This document shows positions 17,797 to 26,084 of a stretch of DNA of 64,000 bases, one piece after another. Position numbers and translations under genes: made by a program. The notes beneath the pieces are model-generated. The model saw only the letters and a program-made list of their open reading frames with translations, had not been told where the DNA came from and ran no database searches. The DNA is from UBA2334 sp964396895 (GTDB lineage: Bacteria > Pseudomonadota > Gammaproteobacteria > Burkholderiales > Burkholderiaceae_C). Each line of letters starts with the position of its first letter. The first letter of the stretch is position 1. Location: positions 186,001 through 250,000 of the forward strand of contig CAYNGJ010000001.1 of NCBI GenBank assembly GCA_964396895.1, read 5' to 3'.

Positions 17797-17910
17797 ATTG
17801 TGCGGTGCGGCCTCGATCATGCGCGGCGCACCTGCGCTGGACTTGCGGCCAGTGCTTGGCCACCGGTGGGTTGACCCCATGCCCTTCACCCGCTTTCAGG
17901 GAGTTTTCTC

Positions 17911-19122
17911 ATGAATTTCACTTTCCGGGCCGTGCAGGCCAGTGCCTGTCTGGTGGCCGTGTGCGCGTTGGCCGCGTGTTCCCGTCCTGAAGCGCCGCAG
18001 GTGCCTGTGCGCGCCGTCAAGGTGATGCTGGTGGGGCCGCAGGCCTCCGAGTTCAGCAGTGAGTACGCGGGCGAGGTGCGTGCCCGCAGCGAATCTCGCC
18101 TGGGTTTTCGGGTGGGGGGCAAACTGGTGGCTCGCCCTGCCGAGGTGGGGCAGCGGGTGACGGCCGGGCAGGTGCTGGCACAGTTGGATGCCAGCGACTA
18201 CCAACTGGCCAGCCAGGCGGCTCAGGCGCAAACACAGGCTGCGGCCACCCAACGGGACCTTGCGGCGGCCGATTTCAAGCGGTACAGCGAATTGCGGGCG
18301 CAGAACTTCATCAGCAGCGCGGAGCTGGAGCGGCGTGAAACCACGCTCAAGGCCGCTCAGGCCAGCCTGGACCAGGCCAAGGCGCAGGCCAGTGTGCAGG
18401 CCAACCAAAAGGGCTACACCGTGTTGGTGGCCGACCGTGCCGGTGTGGTGGTGGCGGTGGAGGCAGAGCCGGGCCAGGTGGTGTCGGCTGGCAGCCCCGT
18501 GGTGCGGCTGGCCTATGACGGCCCGCGTGATGTGGTGGTGGCGGTGCCCGAGCACAAGGCCGCCGGTCTGCGGGTGGGCATGTCCGCCAGTGTGCGTCTG
18601 TGGGCCAATCAGGCCAGCGGTGGCGCGGTCCCCGCGCTGACGGCGCAGGTGCGCGAGGTGGCCGCCAGTGCCGACCCGGTGAGCCGCACCTTTGCCGTCA
18701 AGCTGGCACTGCCTGCCAGTGCCACGGCGCTGCCATTGGGCAGCACCGCCTATGCCCAATTGCAGGCCATGCCCGCCGATGCGGCTGCGGCCAAAGCGGC
18801 TGCTGGCCTCATCAAGCTGCCCACCAGCGCACTTTGGCAGCAAGGCCAGGGGTCTGCCGTGTGGCTGTGGGATGCGGCCACCAGCACGGTCAAGGCGCAG
18901 GCCGTGACCGTGGCCACCGCCGACGGCAACCAAGCGGTGATCGCCCAGGGCCTGAGCGGTGGGGAGCAGGTGGTGGTGGCTGGGGTACATGTGCTGGTCG
19001 ATGGGGAGAAAGTCACCCTGTACCAGGAAAAAAATACATCAAAAGTGCCTCCAGCGATTGTTGATAATAATGTTTCAGCTATTAATTCAGTGAACGCTTC
19101 TGCGGTGAAGGGCCAGCCATGA
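17911..19122 (+). CDS. RND efflux periplasmic adaptor (membrane fusion lipoprotein)
   Basis: This adaptor links an inner-membrane RND pump to an outer-membrane channel. The 403-residue protein has a lipoprotein signal with lipobox LAAC (Cys at about 25). RSESRLGFRVGGKLVARPAEVGQRVTAGQVLAQLDASDYQLA is the barrel-sandwich half. A helical hairpin (about 105-165) and VLVADRAGVVVAVEAEPGQVVSAGSPVVRL follow. The start ATG has GGAG upstream. The gene overlaps the pump gene by 4 bases (ATGA). The natural C-terminus seems to be near VLVDGEKVTLYQ. The next 30 or so residues (KNTSKVPPAIVDNNVSAINSVN...) come mostly from an AT-rich repeat. Confidence 0.92.
   Translation: MNFTFRAVQASACLVAVCALAACSRPEAPQVPVRAVKVMLVGPQASEFSSEYAGEVRARSESRLGFRVGGKLVARPAEVGQRVTAGQVLAQLDASDYQLASQAAQAQTQAAATQRDLAAADFKRYSELRAQNFISSAELERRETTLKAAQASLDQAKAQASVQANQKGYTVLVADRAGVVVAVEAEPGQVVSAGSPVVRLAYDGPRDVVVAVPEHKAAGLRVGMSASVRLWANQASGGAVPALTAQVREVAASADPVSRTFAVKLALPASATALPLGSTAYAQLQAMPADAAAAKAAAGLIKLPTSALWQQGQGSAVWLWDAATSTVKAQAVTVATADGNQAVIAQGLSGGEQVVVAGVHVLVDGEKVTLYQEKNTSKVPPAIVDNNVSAINSVNASAVKGQP
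19028..19090 (-). repeat. Dispersed AT-rich repeat, copy B, in the 3' end of the RND adaptor gene
   Basis: The minus strand reads AATTAATAGCTGAAA, then CAACAATCGCTGGAGGCA and a T-rich end, matching the other copies. In the gene it encodes about residues 373-394. The segment VSAIN corresponds to LSAIN in copy A, so both genes read the repeat in the same sense and frame. Confidence 0.8.
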
Positions 19123-22100
19123 GCCCCGCACCAGCCCAAAACCCCAGGCCGGGCTTTAACCTGTCGCGCTGGGCCCTGGAGCACGCGGCCCTGACGCGCT
19201 ACCTGATGGTGGTGCTGATGGTGCTGGGTGTGGCGGCCTATTTTCAGCTCGGGCAGGACGAAGACCCGCCCTTCACCTTCCGCGCCATGGTGGTGCGGGC
19301 GTACTGGCCGGGTGCCACTGCCCAGCAAGTGGCCGAGCAGGTGACCGACAAGCTGGAGAAGACTCTGCAGGAGGTGCCCCACACCGACAAAATCCGCAGC
19401 TACTCCAAGCCGGGCGAGGCCCTCATCATCTTTCAGGTGAAGGACAGCACCCAGCCGACCGACGTGACCCAGACCTGGTACACGGTGCGCAAAAAAATGG
19501 CCGATGCCCGTGGTGCCTTGCCGCAAGGTGTGGTGGGGCCGTTCTACAACGACGAGTTCGGCGATGTGTTTGGCGTCATCTACGCGCTGCAGGGTGATGG
19601 TTTCAGCTACGCGGAGCTGAAAAAAGCGGCCGATGACGTGCGCCACCAGTTGCTCAAGGCCAAGGATGTCAACAAGGTCGAGTTGTTCGGTGCGCAGGAC
19701 GAGAAGCTGTTCATCGAAATTTCCCAGCGCCGCCTGGCGGCGCTGGGGCTGGACATGAATGCCGTGTTGGCCCAGCTGGGCCAGCAAAACGCGGTGGAGT
19801 CGGCGGGCACGGTGCAGACGCCGCTGGATGTGGTGCAGGTGCGGGTGGCGGGCGCGTTTGACTCGGTGGCGCAGTTGCAGGCCATGCCCATCCGTGCGCC
19901 CAACGGGGTGCAGATGCGCTTGGCCGATCTGGCCGACGTCAAGCTGGCTTATCTGGATCCGCCCCAGGTCAAGGTGCGTCACCAGGGGCAGGAGAGCATT
20001 GCCCTGGGCATTTCCATGGCCAAAGGGGGTGACATCATTGCCCTGGGCAAGGCGCTCAAGGTCATCACCGACCGCATTGAGGCCGAGTTGCCCGCGGGCA
20101 TGCGTTTGCTGCAGGTGCAAGACCAGCCGGCGGCGGTGACCACTTCGGTCAATGAGTTTGTGAAGGTGCTGATCGAGGCCGTGCTGATTGTGTTGGCCGT
20201 GAGCTTCCTGAGCCTGGGCCTGCACACCAATCCCCAGGGCAAAGGGTTGCGCCGCTTCACGCTGGATGTGCGGCCGGGTCTGGTGGTGTTCATCACCATT
20301 CCGCTGGTCCTGGCGGTGACCTTTCTGGTCATGCACTATTGGGGCATAGGGCTGCACAAAATCTCGCTGGGCTCGCTCATCATCGCGCTGGGGCTGCTGG
20401 TGGACGACGCCATCATTGCCGTCGAAATGATGGTGCGCAAGCTGGAAGAGGGCTACACCATGTTTCGCGCCGCCACCTTCACTTGGGACGCCACGGCCAT
20501 GCCCATGCTGACGGGCACCCTCATCACGGCAGCGGGTTTTTTGCCGATTGGCATGGCCAAGTCATCGGTGGGGGAGTACACCTTTGCCATTTTTGGCGTG
20601 ACGGTGGTGGCCCTGGTGCTTTCCTGGTTTGCGGCGGTGGTGTTTGTGCCCTACCTGGGTGTGGTCCTGCTCAAGGTCAAGCCCCACCTGGGGGAGAGTC
20701 ACGAGGTGTTCGATGGGCCGTTTTACGCCCGGTTTCGGCGCATGGTGACGTGGTGCGTCAAGCACCGCTGGCTCACCATCGGCGCCACGGTGCTGACGTT
20801 TGCGCTGGGCATCGTGGGCATGGGCAAGGTGCAGCAGCAGTTTTTCCCGGACTCCAGCCGCCCCGAAATTTTGGTGGACCTGTGGCTGCCCGAAGGCAGC
20901 AGTTTTGTGCTGAACGAGTCGGTGGCCAAGCGGGTGGAGGCGCGTCTGGCGCAAGAGCCAGGGGTGCGCACCGTCAGCACCTGGGTGGGTTCGGGCGTGC
21001 CACGGTTTTACCTGCCGCTGGACCAGACCTTCCCGCAAACCAACGTGTCTCAGCTCATCGTGCTGCCCAAAGACCTGGCGACCCGGGAGAGCCTGCGCAA
21101 GCAGTTGCCAGCCCTGTTGGCCCAAGAGTTTCCGGAGGTGCGGGGGCGGGTCAAGCTGCTGCCCAACGGCCCGCCCGTGCCGTATCCGGTGCAGTTCCGT
21201 GTGGTGGGGCCTGACCCCTTGGTGTTGCGCGAACTGGCCAATGGCGTAAAAACGGCCATGCGGGCCAACCCCAACACGCGCGGGGTGAACGACAACTGGA
21301 ATGAGTCGGTCAAGGTACTGCGACTGGACGTGGACCAGGCCAAGGCCCGTGCACTGGGGGTCAGCAGCCAGTCCATTGCCCAGGCAGCGCGCACCATACT
21401 GAGCGGTATCACCGTGGGCCAGTACCGCGACGGCGACAAACTCACCGACATCGTGCTGCGCCAGCCGCTGGATGAGCGCGATGCCATCAGCGACCTGGGC
21501 AATGCCTACCTGCCCACGGCCAGTGGCAAAAGTATCCCGCTGCTGCAAATTGCCACGCCCACGTTCAGTTGGGAACCCGGGGTGATGTGGCGTGAGGGGC
21601 GTGAATACGCCATCACGGTGCAGTCCGATGCCATCGAGGGCATGCAAGGCGCCACCCTCACCGCGCAGTTGCTGCCCGAGTTGCAGCAAATGGCCCAGCA
21701 GTGGAAGGCGCAAGGCCTGGTGGGCTACAGCATCGCGGTGGCGGGCGCTGTGGAAGAGAGCAGCAAAGGCTCGACATCCATTGCCGCAGGCATGCCGCTG
21801 ATGCTGTTCATCACGTTCACCCTGCTCATGTTGCAACTGCACAGCTTCAGCCGGGCCATGCTGGTGTTTCTGACAGGCCCATTGGGCCTGGCGGGTGTGG
21901 CGGGTGCGCTGTTGGTGCTGAACCGGCCCTTTGGCTTTGTGGCGTTGCTGGGTGTGATCGCGCTCATGGGCATGATCATGCGCAACTCGGTCATCCTCAT
22001 TGACCAGATCGAGCAGGACAGGGCCAATGGCGTGCCCGCCTGGGACGCGATTGTGGAGTCCGCTGTGCGGCGCATGCGCCCCATTGTGCTCACGGCGGCA

Positions 22101-22307
22101 GCGGCGGTGCTGGCCATGATCCCGCTGTCGCGCAGCGTGTTCTGGGGTCCGATGGCCGTGGCCATCATGGGCGGGCTGATCGTGGCCACCGCCTTGACCC
22201 TGTTGGCCTTGCCCGCCATGTACGCCGCGTGGTTTCGCGTCAAACAAGAGCCCGTTTCTGCCGCGGGCGATTCTGGCCAGTTGCCGAGGGCCGCTGTTCA
22301 ACCCTGA
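19119..22307 (+). CDS. RND efflux transporter permease
   Basis: This is a proton-driven inner-membrane pump of the resistance-nodulation-division superfamily, 1062 residues. There is a membrane segment after an N-terminal cytoplasmic stretch (LTRYLMVVLMVLGVAAYFQLGQDEDPPFTFRAMVVRAYWPGAT). Two large periplasmic halves follow, with the usual helices. One is GIGLHKISLGSLIIALGLLVDDAIIAVEMMVRKLEEG, whose paired aspartates are the expected proton relay. Another is FGFVALLGVIALMGMIMRNSVILIDQIEQD near the C-terminus. It is translationally coupled to the adaptor. No outer-membrane channel gene is present, so the pump probably uses a shared TolC-type partner. Substrate cannot be told from sequence. Confidence 0.93.
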   Translation: MSPAPAQNPRPGFNLSRWALEHAALTRYLMVVLMVLGVAAYFQLGQDEDPPFTFRAMVVRAYWPGATAQQVAEQVTDKLEKTLQEVPHTDKIRSYSKPGEALIIFQVKDSTQPTDVTQTWYTVRKKMADARGALPQGVVGPFYNDEFGDVFGVIYALQGDGFSYAELKKAADDVRHQLLKAKDVNKVELFGAQDEKLFIEISQRRLAALGLDMNAVLAQLGQQNAVESAGTVQTPLDVVQVRVAGAFDSVAQLQAMPIRAPNGVQMRLADLADVKLAYLDPPQVKVRHQGQESIALGISMAKGGDIIALGKALKVITDRIEAELPAGMRLLQVQDQPAAVTTSVNEFVKVLIEAVLIVLAVSFLSLGLHTNPQGKGLRRFTLDVRPGLVVFITIPLVLAVTFLVMHYWGIGLHKISLGSLIIALGLLVDDAIIAVEMMVRKLEEGYTMFRAATFTWDATAMPMLTGTLITAAGFLPIGMAKSSVGEYTFAIFGVTVVALVLSWFAAVVFVPYLGVVLLKVKPHLGESHEVFDGPFYARFRRMVTWCVKHRWLTIGATVLTFALGIVGMGKVQQQFFPDSSRPEILVDLWLPEGSSFVLNESVAKRVEARLAQEPGVRTVSTWVGSGVPRFYLPLDQTFPQTNVSQLIVLPKDLATRESLRKQLPALLAQEFPEVRGRVKLLPNGPPVPYPVQFRVVGPDPLVLRELANGVKTAMRANPNTRGVNDNWNESVKVLRLDVDQAKARALGVSSQSIAQAARTILSGITVGQYRDGDKLTDIVLRQPLDERDAISDLGNAYLPTASGKSIPLLQIATPTFSWEPGVMWREGREYAITVQSDAIEGMQGATLTAQLLPELQQMAQQWKAQGLVGYSIAVAGAVEESSKGSTSIAAGMPLMLFITFTLLMLQLHSFSRAMLVFLTGPLGLAGVAGALLVLNRPFGFVALLGVIALMGMIMRNSVILIDQIEQDRANGVPAWDAIVESAVRRMRPIVLTAAAAVLAMIPLSRSVFWGPMAVAIMGGLIVATALTLLALPAMYAAWFRVKQEPVSAAGDSGQLPRAAVQP

Positions 22308-22425
22308 ACACTGCCGACCCAGCGTCGGCTGTCGGGTTCAGCCACCAAGTTAGAATAGAGGGTTAGCTGTCCTGGCGCTTGCTGGCTTGCCATTTGCCGG
22401 CGGTCGGCGGGTGTCGCGACAGGAT

Positions 22426-22512
22426 GCGCGGGTGGCGAAATTGGTAGACGCACCAGGTTTAGGTCCTGACGGTGGCAACACTGTGGGGGTTCGAGTCCCC
22501 CCCCGCGCACCA
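22426..22512 (+). tRNA. tRNA-Leu (TAG anticodon)
   Basis: An 87-nt gene. The acceptor is GCGCGGG/CCCGCGC with encoded ACCA, the anticodon loop TTTAGGT gives TAG (reads CUA and related codons), and the variable arm and T arm GGGGG-TTCGAGT-CCCCC are present. The 27-43 pair appears as C-A. It lies just upstream of tig. TAGAAT near 22350 may be its -10 element. Confidence 0.96.
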
Positions 22513-22585
22513 TCACAACATTCTTTTAAAAAAGCACGGCGGAGTTTGCACCCGCGGCTTTCTTCCCCTACTCAAGGAGATTCGT

Positions 22586-23896
22586 ATGGCAGTGACTGTT
22601 GAAACCCTGGAAAAGCTCGAGCGCAAAATGACACTTTCGCTGCCCGTGAATGTCATTCAGAACGAGGTGGAAACCCGCCTCAAGCGCATGGCTCGTCAGG
22701 TCAAAATGGACGGTTTCCGTCCTGGCAAAGTGCCTTTCAACGTGGTGGCACAGCGCTACGGCTACTCCGTGCACTACGAAGTCATGAACGACAAAGTGGG
22801 CGAGGCGTTTGCGGCTGCGGCCAACGAGGCTCAGATCCGTGTGGCTGGTATGCCCCGCATTTCTGAAAAGGACGGCGCTGCAGAAGGCGAAATGCTGTTT
22901 GATGCGGTGTTCGAGGTCTACCCAGACGTCAAGATCGAAGACTTGGGCAGTGCCGAAATTGAACGTTTCACCGCCGATGTCAGCGACGCAGCCATCGACA
23001 AAACCCTGGACATCCTGCGCAAGCAACGCCGCACCTTTGCACAGCGTGCCTTGGACGCGGCTGCACAGGACGGCGACCGAGTCACCATCGACTTCGAAGG
23101 CAAGATCGACGGTGAGCCATTTGCCGGTGGCAAGGCCACGGCATTCCAGTTTCTGGTGGGCGAAGGCCAGATGCTCAAGGAATTCGAAGACGCTGTGCGC
23201 GGCATGAAGAACGGCGAAAGCAAAACTTTCCCGCTGAGCTTTCCCGCCGATTACCACGGCAAGGATGTGGCTGGCAAAGTCGCCGATTTCCTGGTGACGG
23301 TCAACAAGATCGAAGCGGCGCACCTGCCCGAGGTGAACGAGGCGTTTGCCAAGTCACTGGGCATTGCGGAAGGCACCGTGGAAGGTTTGCGTGCGGACAT
23401 CCGCAAGAACCTGGAGCGTGAAGTCAAGTTCCGCCTGCAGGCGCGCAACAAGCAAGCCGTGATGGATGCCTTGGTGGCCAAAGCCGAACTCGACCTGCCC
23501 AAGTCCAGTGTCCAGGCTGAGTTGGAGCGCCTGGTTCAGGGCGCGCGTGCCGACCTGAAGCAGCGTGGCATCAAAGATGCCGACACCGCACCCATTCCAG
23601 AAGAGGTGTTCACCGCTCAGGCAGAGCGCCGCGTTCGCTTGGGTCTGGTGGTGGCTGAGCTGGTGCGCGCCAACAACCTGCATGCCAAGCCAGAGCAAAT
23701 CCAGTCGCACATCGACGAGCTGGCCTCCTCCTACGAAAAGCCTGCCGACGTGGTCCGCTGGTACACCAGCGACGACCGCCGCATGGGTGAGGTGGAAGCC
23801 ATCGTGATCGAGAACAATGTCACCGAATTTGTCCTGGGCACGGCCAAGGTGGTGGACAAAGCCATTGATTTCGAAGAACTCATGGGCCAGGGCTGA
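22586..23896 (+). CDS. tig: Trigger factor
   Basis: Trigger factor is the ribosome-bound chaperone and prolyl isomerase that meets nascent chains. The 436-residue protein starts MAVTVETLEKLERKMTLSLPVNVI. It contains the ribosome-binding signature GFRPGKVPFNVVAQRYG (near residue 44), the FKBP-like domain GDRVTIDFEGKIDGEPFAGGKA to FPLSFPADYHGKDVAGK, and a helical C-terminal domain. The ATG has AAGGAG 7 bases upstream. Its order before clpP-clpX-lon is the classic proteobacterial one. Confidence 0.98.
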   Translation: MAVTVETLEKLERKMTLSLPVNVIQNEVETRLKRMARQVKMDGFRPGKVPFNVVAQRYGYSVHYEVMNDKVGEAFAAAANEAQIRVAGMPRISEKDGAAEGEMLFDAVFEVYPDVKIEDLGSAEIERFTADVSDAAIDKTLDILRKQRRTFAQRALDAAAQDGDRVTIDFEGKIDGEPFAGGKATAFQFLVGEGQMLKEFEDAVRGMKNGESKTFPLSFPADYHGKDVAGKVADFLVTVNKIEAAHLPEVNEAFAKSLGIAEGTVEGLRADIRKNLEREVKFRLQARNKQAVMDALVAKAELDLPKSSVQAELERLVQGARADLKQRGIKDADTAPIPEEVFTAQAERRVRLGLVVAELVRANNLHAKPEQIQSHIDELASSYEKPADVVRWYTSDDRRMGEVEAIVIENNVTEFVLGTAKVVDKAIDFEELMGQG

Positions 23897-23938
23897 TGCC
23901 TGTCGGTGCAGTGCCGCAGGCGCTGCGCCTGGCGATTC

Positions 23939-23968
23939 AAAAAGGCGGCTGCATGGCCGCCTTTTTTG
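23939..23968 (+). terminator. Intrinsic terminator after tig
   Basis: AAAAAGGCGGC and GCCGCCTTTTT pair around a TGCATG loop, with further T. This separates tig from clpP and suggests clpP has its own promoter in the following 90 bases. Confidence 0.9.
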
Positions 23969-24060
23969 ATTGCTCGACTTGCAATCGAGGGCCTGACCCT
24001 CAGTTTTAGGCAGGTACTGGCAATTCGGTAAAGTGGTGTATCACACCTGATGGAGAAAAG

Positions 24061-24675
24061 ATGAGCGCACTGAACACAGAAGCCTTGGGCATGGTTCCCA
24101 TGGTGATTGAGCAATCCGGTCGTGGCGAACGCGCCTATGACATTTATTCCCGCCTGCTCAAGGAGCGTGTGGTCTTCTTGGTGGGGCCGGTGAACGACCA
24201 AAGCGCCAACTTGGTGGTCGCCCAGTTGCTGTTTTTGGAGAGCGAAAATCCCGACAAGGACATTTCGTTCTATATCAATTCACCGGGTGGCTCGGTGAGC
24301 GCTGGCATGTCCATTTTCGACACCATGAACTTCATCAAGCCGGATGTGTCCACGCTTTGCATGGGCATGGCGGCGAGCATGGGAGCTTTTTTGCTGGCCG
24401 CCGGGGCCAAAGGAAAGCGGTTTTCTCTGCCCAATTCGCGGGTGATGATCCACCAACCGTTGGGGGGCGCCCAGGGCCAGGCCACCGACATTGAAATTCA
24501 TGCGCGGGAAATTCTGCGGCTCCGTGGCGACCTGAACCGTGTGCTGTCCGAGCAGACCGGTCAGCCTTTGGAGAAAATCGAGCGCGATACCGAGCGCGAC
24601 TACTTCATGTCTGCCGCAGAAGCGCAGGCCTATGGGTTGGTGGACAAGGTCATTTCCAAGCGCGGCGTGCTCTGA
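24061..24675 (+). CDS. clpP: ATP-dependent Clp protease proteolytic subunit
   Basis: ClpP forms the tetradecameric serine protease barrel that works with ClpX or ClpA. The 204-residue protein has DISFYINSPGGSVSAGMSIFDTM, catalytic Ser106 in MGMAASMGAFLLAAG, His131 in RVMIHQPLGGAQGQATD, and the acidic residue in IERDTERDYFMSA. Length is normal. clpX follows 102 bases downstream, with a hairpin in between. Confidence 0.98.
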   Translation: MSALNTEALGMVPMVIEQSGRGERAYDIYSRLLKERVVFLVGPVNDQSANLVVAQLLFLESENPDKDISFYINSPGGSVSAGMSIFDTMNFIKPDVSTLCMGMAASMGAFLLAAGAKGKRFSLPNSRVMIHQPLGGAQGQATDIEIHAREILRLRGDLNRVLSEQTGQPLEKIERDTERDYFMSAAEAQAYGLVDKVISKRGVL

Positions 24676-24731
24676 TGTACCTGCCCACGGCAGTGGACAG
24701 CCAGTGGCTGCACGGCCCGCTCACAATTCAG

Positions 24732-24765
24732 CCTGGCACTGGGGTGCCAGGTGTTTCGCTTTTTG
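24732..24765 (+). terminator. Hairpin between clpP and clpX, possible partial terminator
   Basis: A perfect 8-bp stem CCTGGCAC-TGGG-GTGCCAGG (24732-24751) is followed by TGTTTCGCTTTTT. The T-run is interrupted, so it could be a leaky terminator or an RNA-stability element that sets the clpP to clpX ratio. Confidence 0.5.
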
Positions 24766-24777
24766 CAAGGTGTATTC

Positions 24778-26046
24778 ATGGCCGATAAAAAAGGCGCAGC
24801 TGGGGAAAAAACGCTTTACTGTTCGTTTTGCGGAAAAAGCCAGCACGAGGTCAAGAAGCTGATTGCTGGCCCCTCAGTGTTCATTTGTGATGAATGCATT
24901 GATTTGTGCAACGACATCATCCGCGACGAGTTGCCGGGGTTGAGTGGTGTGGAGGCCAAGTCGGGTGACAGCCTGCCAACGCCGGTCGAGATCAAACAAA
25001 ACCTCGACAACTACGTCATTGGCCAAGACACGGCAAAGCGTGCGTTGGCTGTGGCGGTGTACAACCACTACAAGCGCCTGCGGCACAAGGAGTCCCGCCA
25101 AAAGGACGATGTCGAGCTGGCCAAAAGCAATATTTTGCTGGTCGGGCCCACGGGCTCCGGTAAAACCTTGCTGGCCCAGACCATGGCCCGCATGCTGAAC
25201 GTGCCATTCGTGATGGCCGATGCCACCACGCTGACCGAAGCTGGGTATGTGGGCGAGGATGTTGAAAACATCATCTCCAAATTGCTGCAGGCGTGTAACT
25301 ACGACGTGGCCAAGGCACAGCAAGGCATTGTGTACATCGACGAAATCGACAAGATCACACGCAAGGCCGACAACCCTTCCATCACACGTGACGTGTCCGG
25401 TGAGGGTGTGCAGCAGGCGCTGCTGAAGATGGTGGAGGGCACCATGGCCTCCATTCCGCCGCAGGGCGGGCGAAAGCACCCCAATCAGGATTTTTTACAG
25501 GTGGACACGACCAACATCCTGTTCATCTGTGGCGGTGCTTTTGCTGGCATTGAGAAGATCGTGGAAAACCGGACCGAAGCATCTGGCATTGGTTTTGGTG
25601 CGGCGGTTCGGAGCAAGAAACAACTCAGCATCTCGGAAACCTTCAAAGTCATTGAACCAGAGGACCTGATCAAATTCGGTTTGATTCCCGAATTGGTGGG
25701 GCGCCTGCCCGTGGTGGCCGCACTCGAAGAGTTGACGGAGGATGCCCTGATCGAGATCCTGACCAAACCGCGCAACGCGGTGGTGAAACAATTCACCAAG
25801 CTGATTGCCTTGGAGGGTGCTGAGTTGGATGTGCGCCCGGCAGCCCTCAGGTCCATTGCCAAGAAGGCTTTGGCCAGAAAAACGGGTGCGCGCGGCCTCC
25901 GATCCATCTTGGAGCAGGCCTTGATTGACACCATGTTCGATTTGCCCAGTTCCCAGAATGTGGACAAGGTGGTGGTGGATGAGTCCACCATCGACGACGG
26001 CAAGCCACCGTTGCTGGTATACCGGGAAACAGCCAAGAAGGCTTGA
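24778..26046 (+). CDS. clpX: ATP-dependent Clp protease ATP-binding subunit ClpX
   Basis: ClpX is the AAA+ unfoldase that delivers substrates to ClpP. The start MADKKGAAGEK (ATG 24778) gives 422 residues. The N-terminal C4 zinc domain is CSFCGK...CDECIDLC. Walker A is LLVGPTGSGKTLLAQTMA, Walker B is GIVYIDEIDKI, and the arginine-finger and sensor region is LIPELVGRLPVV. An in-frame ATG 27 bases upstream lies in the hairpin region and is less likely. Confidence 0.98.
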   Translation: MADKKGAAGEKTLYCSFCGKSQHEVKKLIAGPSVFICDECIDLCNDIIRDELPGLSGVEAKSGDSLPTPVEIKQNLDNYVIGQDTAKRALAVAVYNHYKRLRHKESRQKDDVELAKSNILLVGPTGSGKTLLAQTMARMLNVPFVMADATTLTEAGYVGEDVENIISKLLQACNYDVAKAQQGIVYIDEIDKITRKADNPSITRDVSGEGVQQALLKMVEGTMASIPPQGGRKHPNQDFLQVDTTNILFICGGAFAGIEKIVENRTEASGIGFGAAVRSKKQLSISETFKVIEPEDLIKFGLIPELVGRLPVVAALEELTEDALIEILTKPRNAVVKQFTKLIALEGAELDVRPAALRSIAKKALARKTGARGLRSILEQALIDTMFDLPSSQNVDKVVVDESTIDDGKPPLLVYRETAKKA

Positions 26047-26084
26047 ACTTGAATTGGCCAGCTGGCACTATTTGAAAGAAACCC

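Noticed and set aside
20562..22301. Minus-strand open frame of 579 codons opposite the RND pump
   Set aside because: His/Gln/Arg-rich shadow of the pump coding sequence without any recognisable domain.
26043..26084. Heat-shock (sigma-32-like) promoter before lon, CTTGAA with CACTATTT
   Set aside because: The implied transcript start would be about 5 bases before the lon ATG and would remove the ribosome site. A sigma-54 reading of TGGCAC also lacks the GC at -12.
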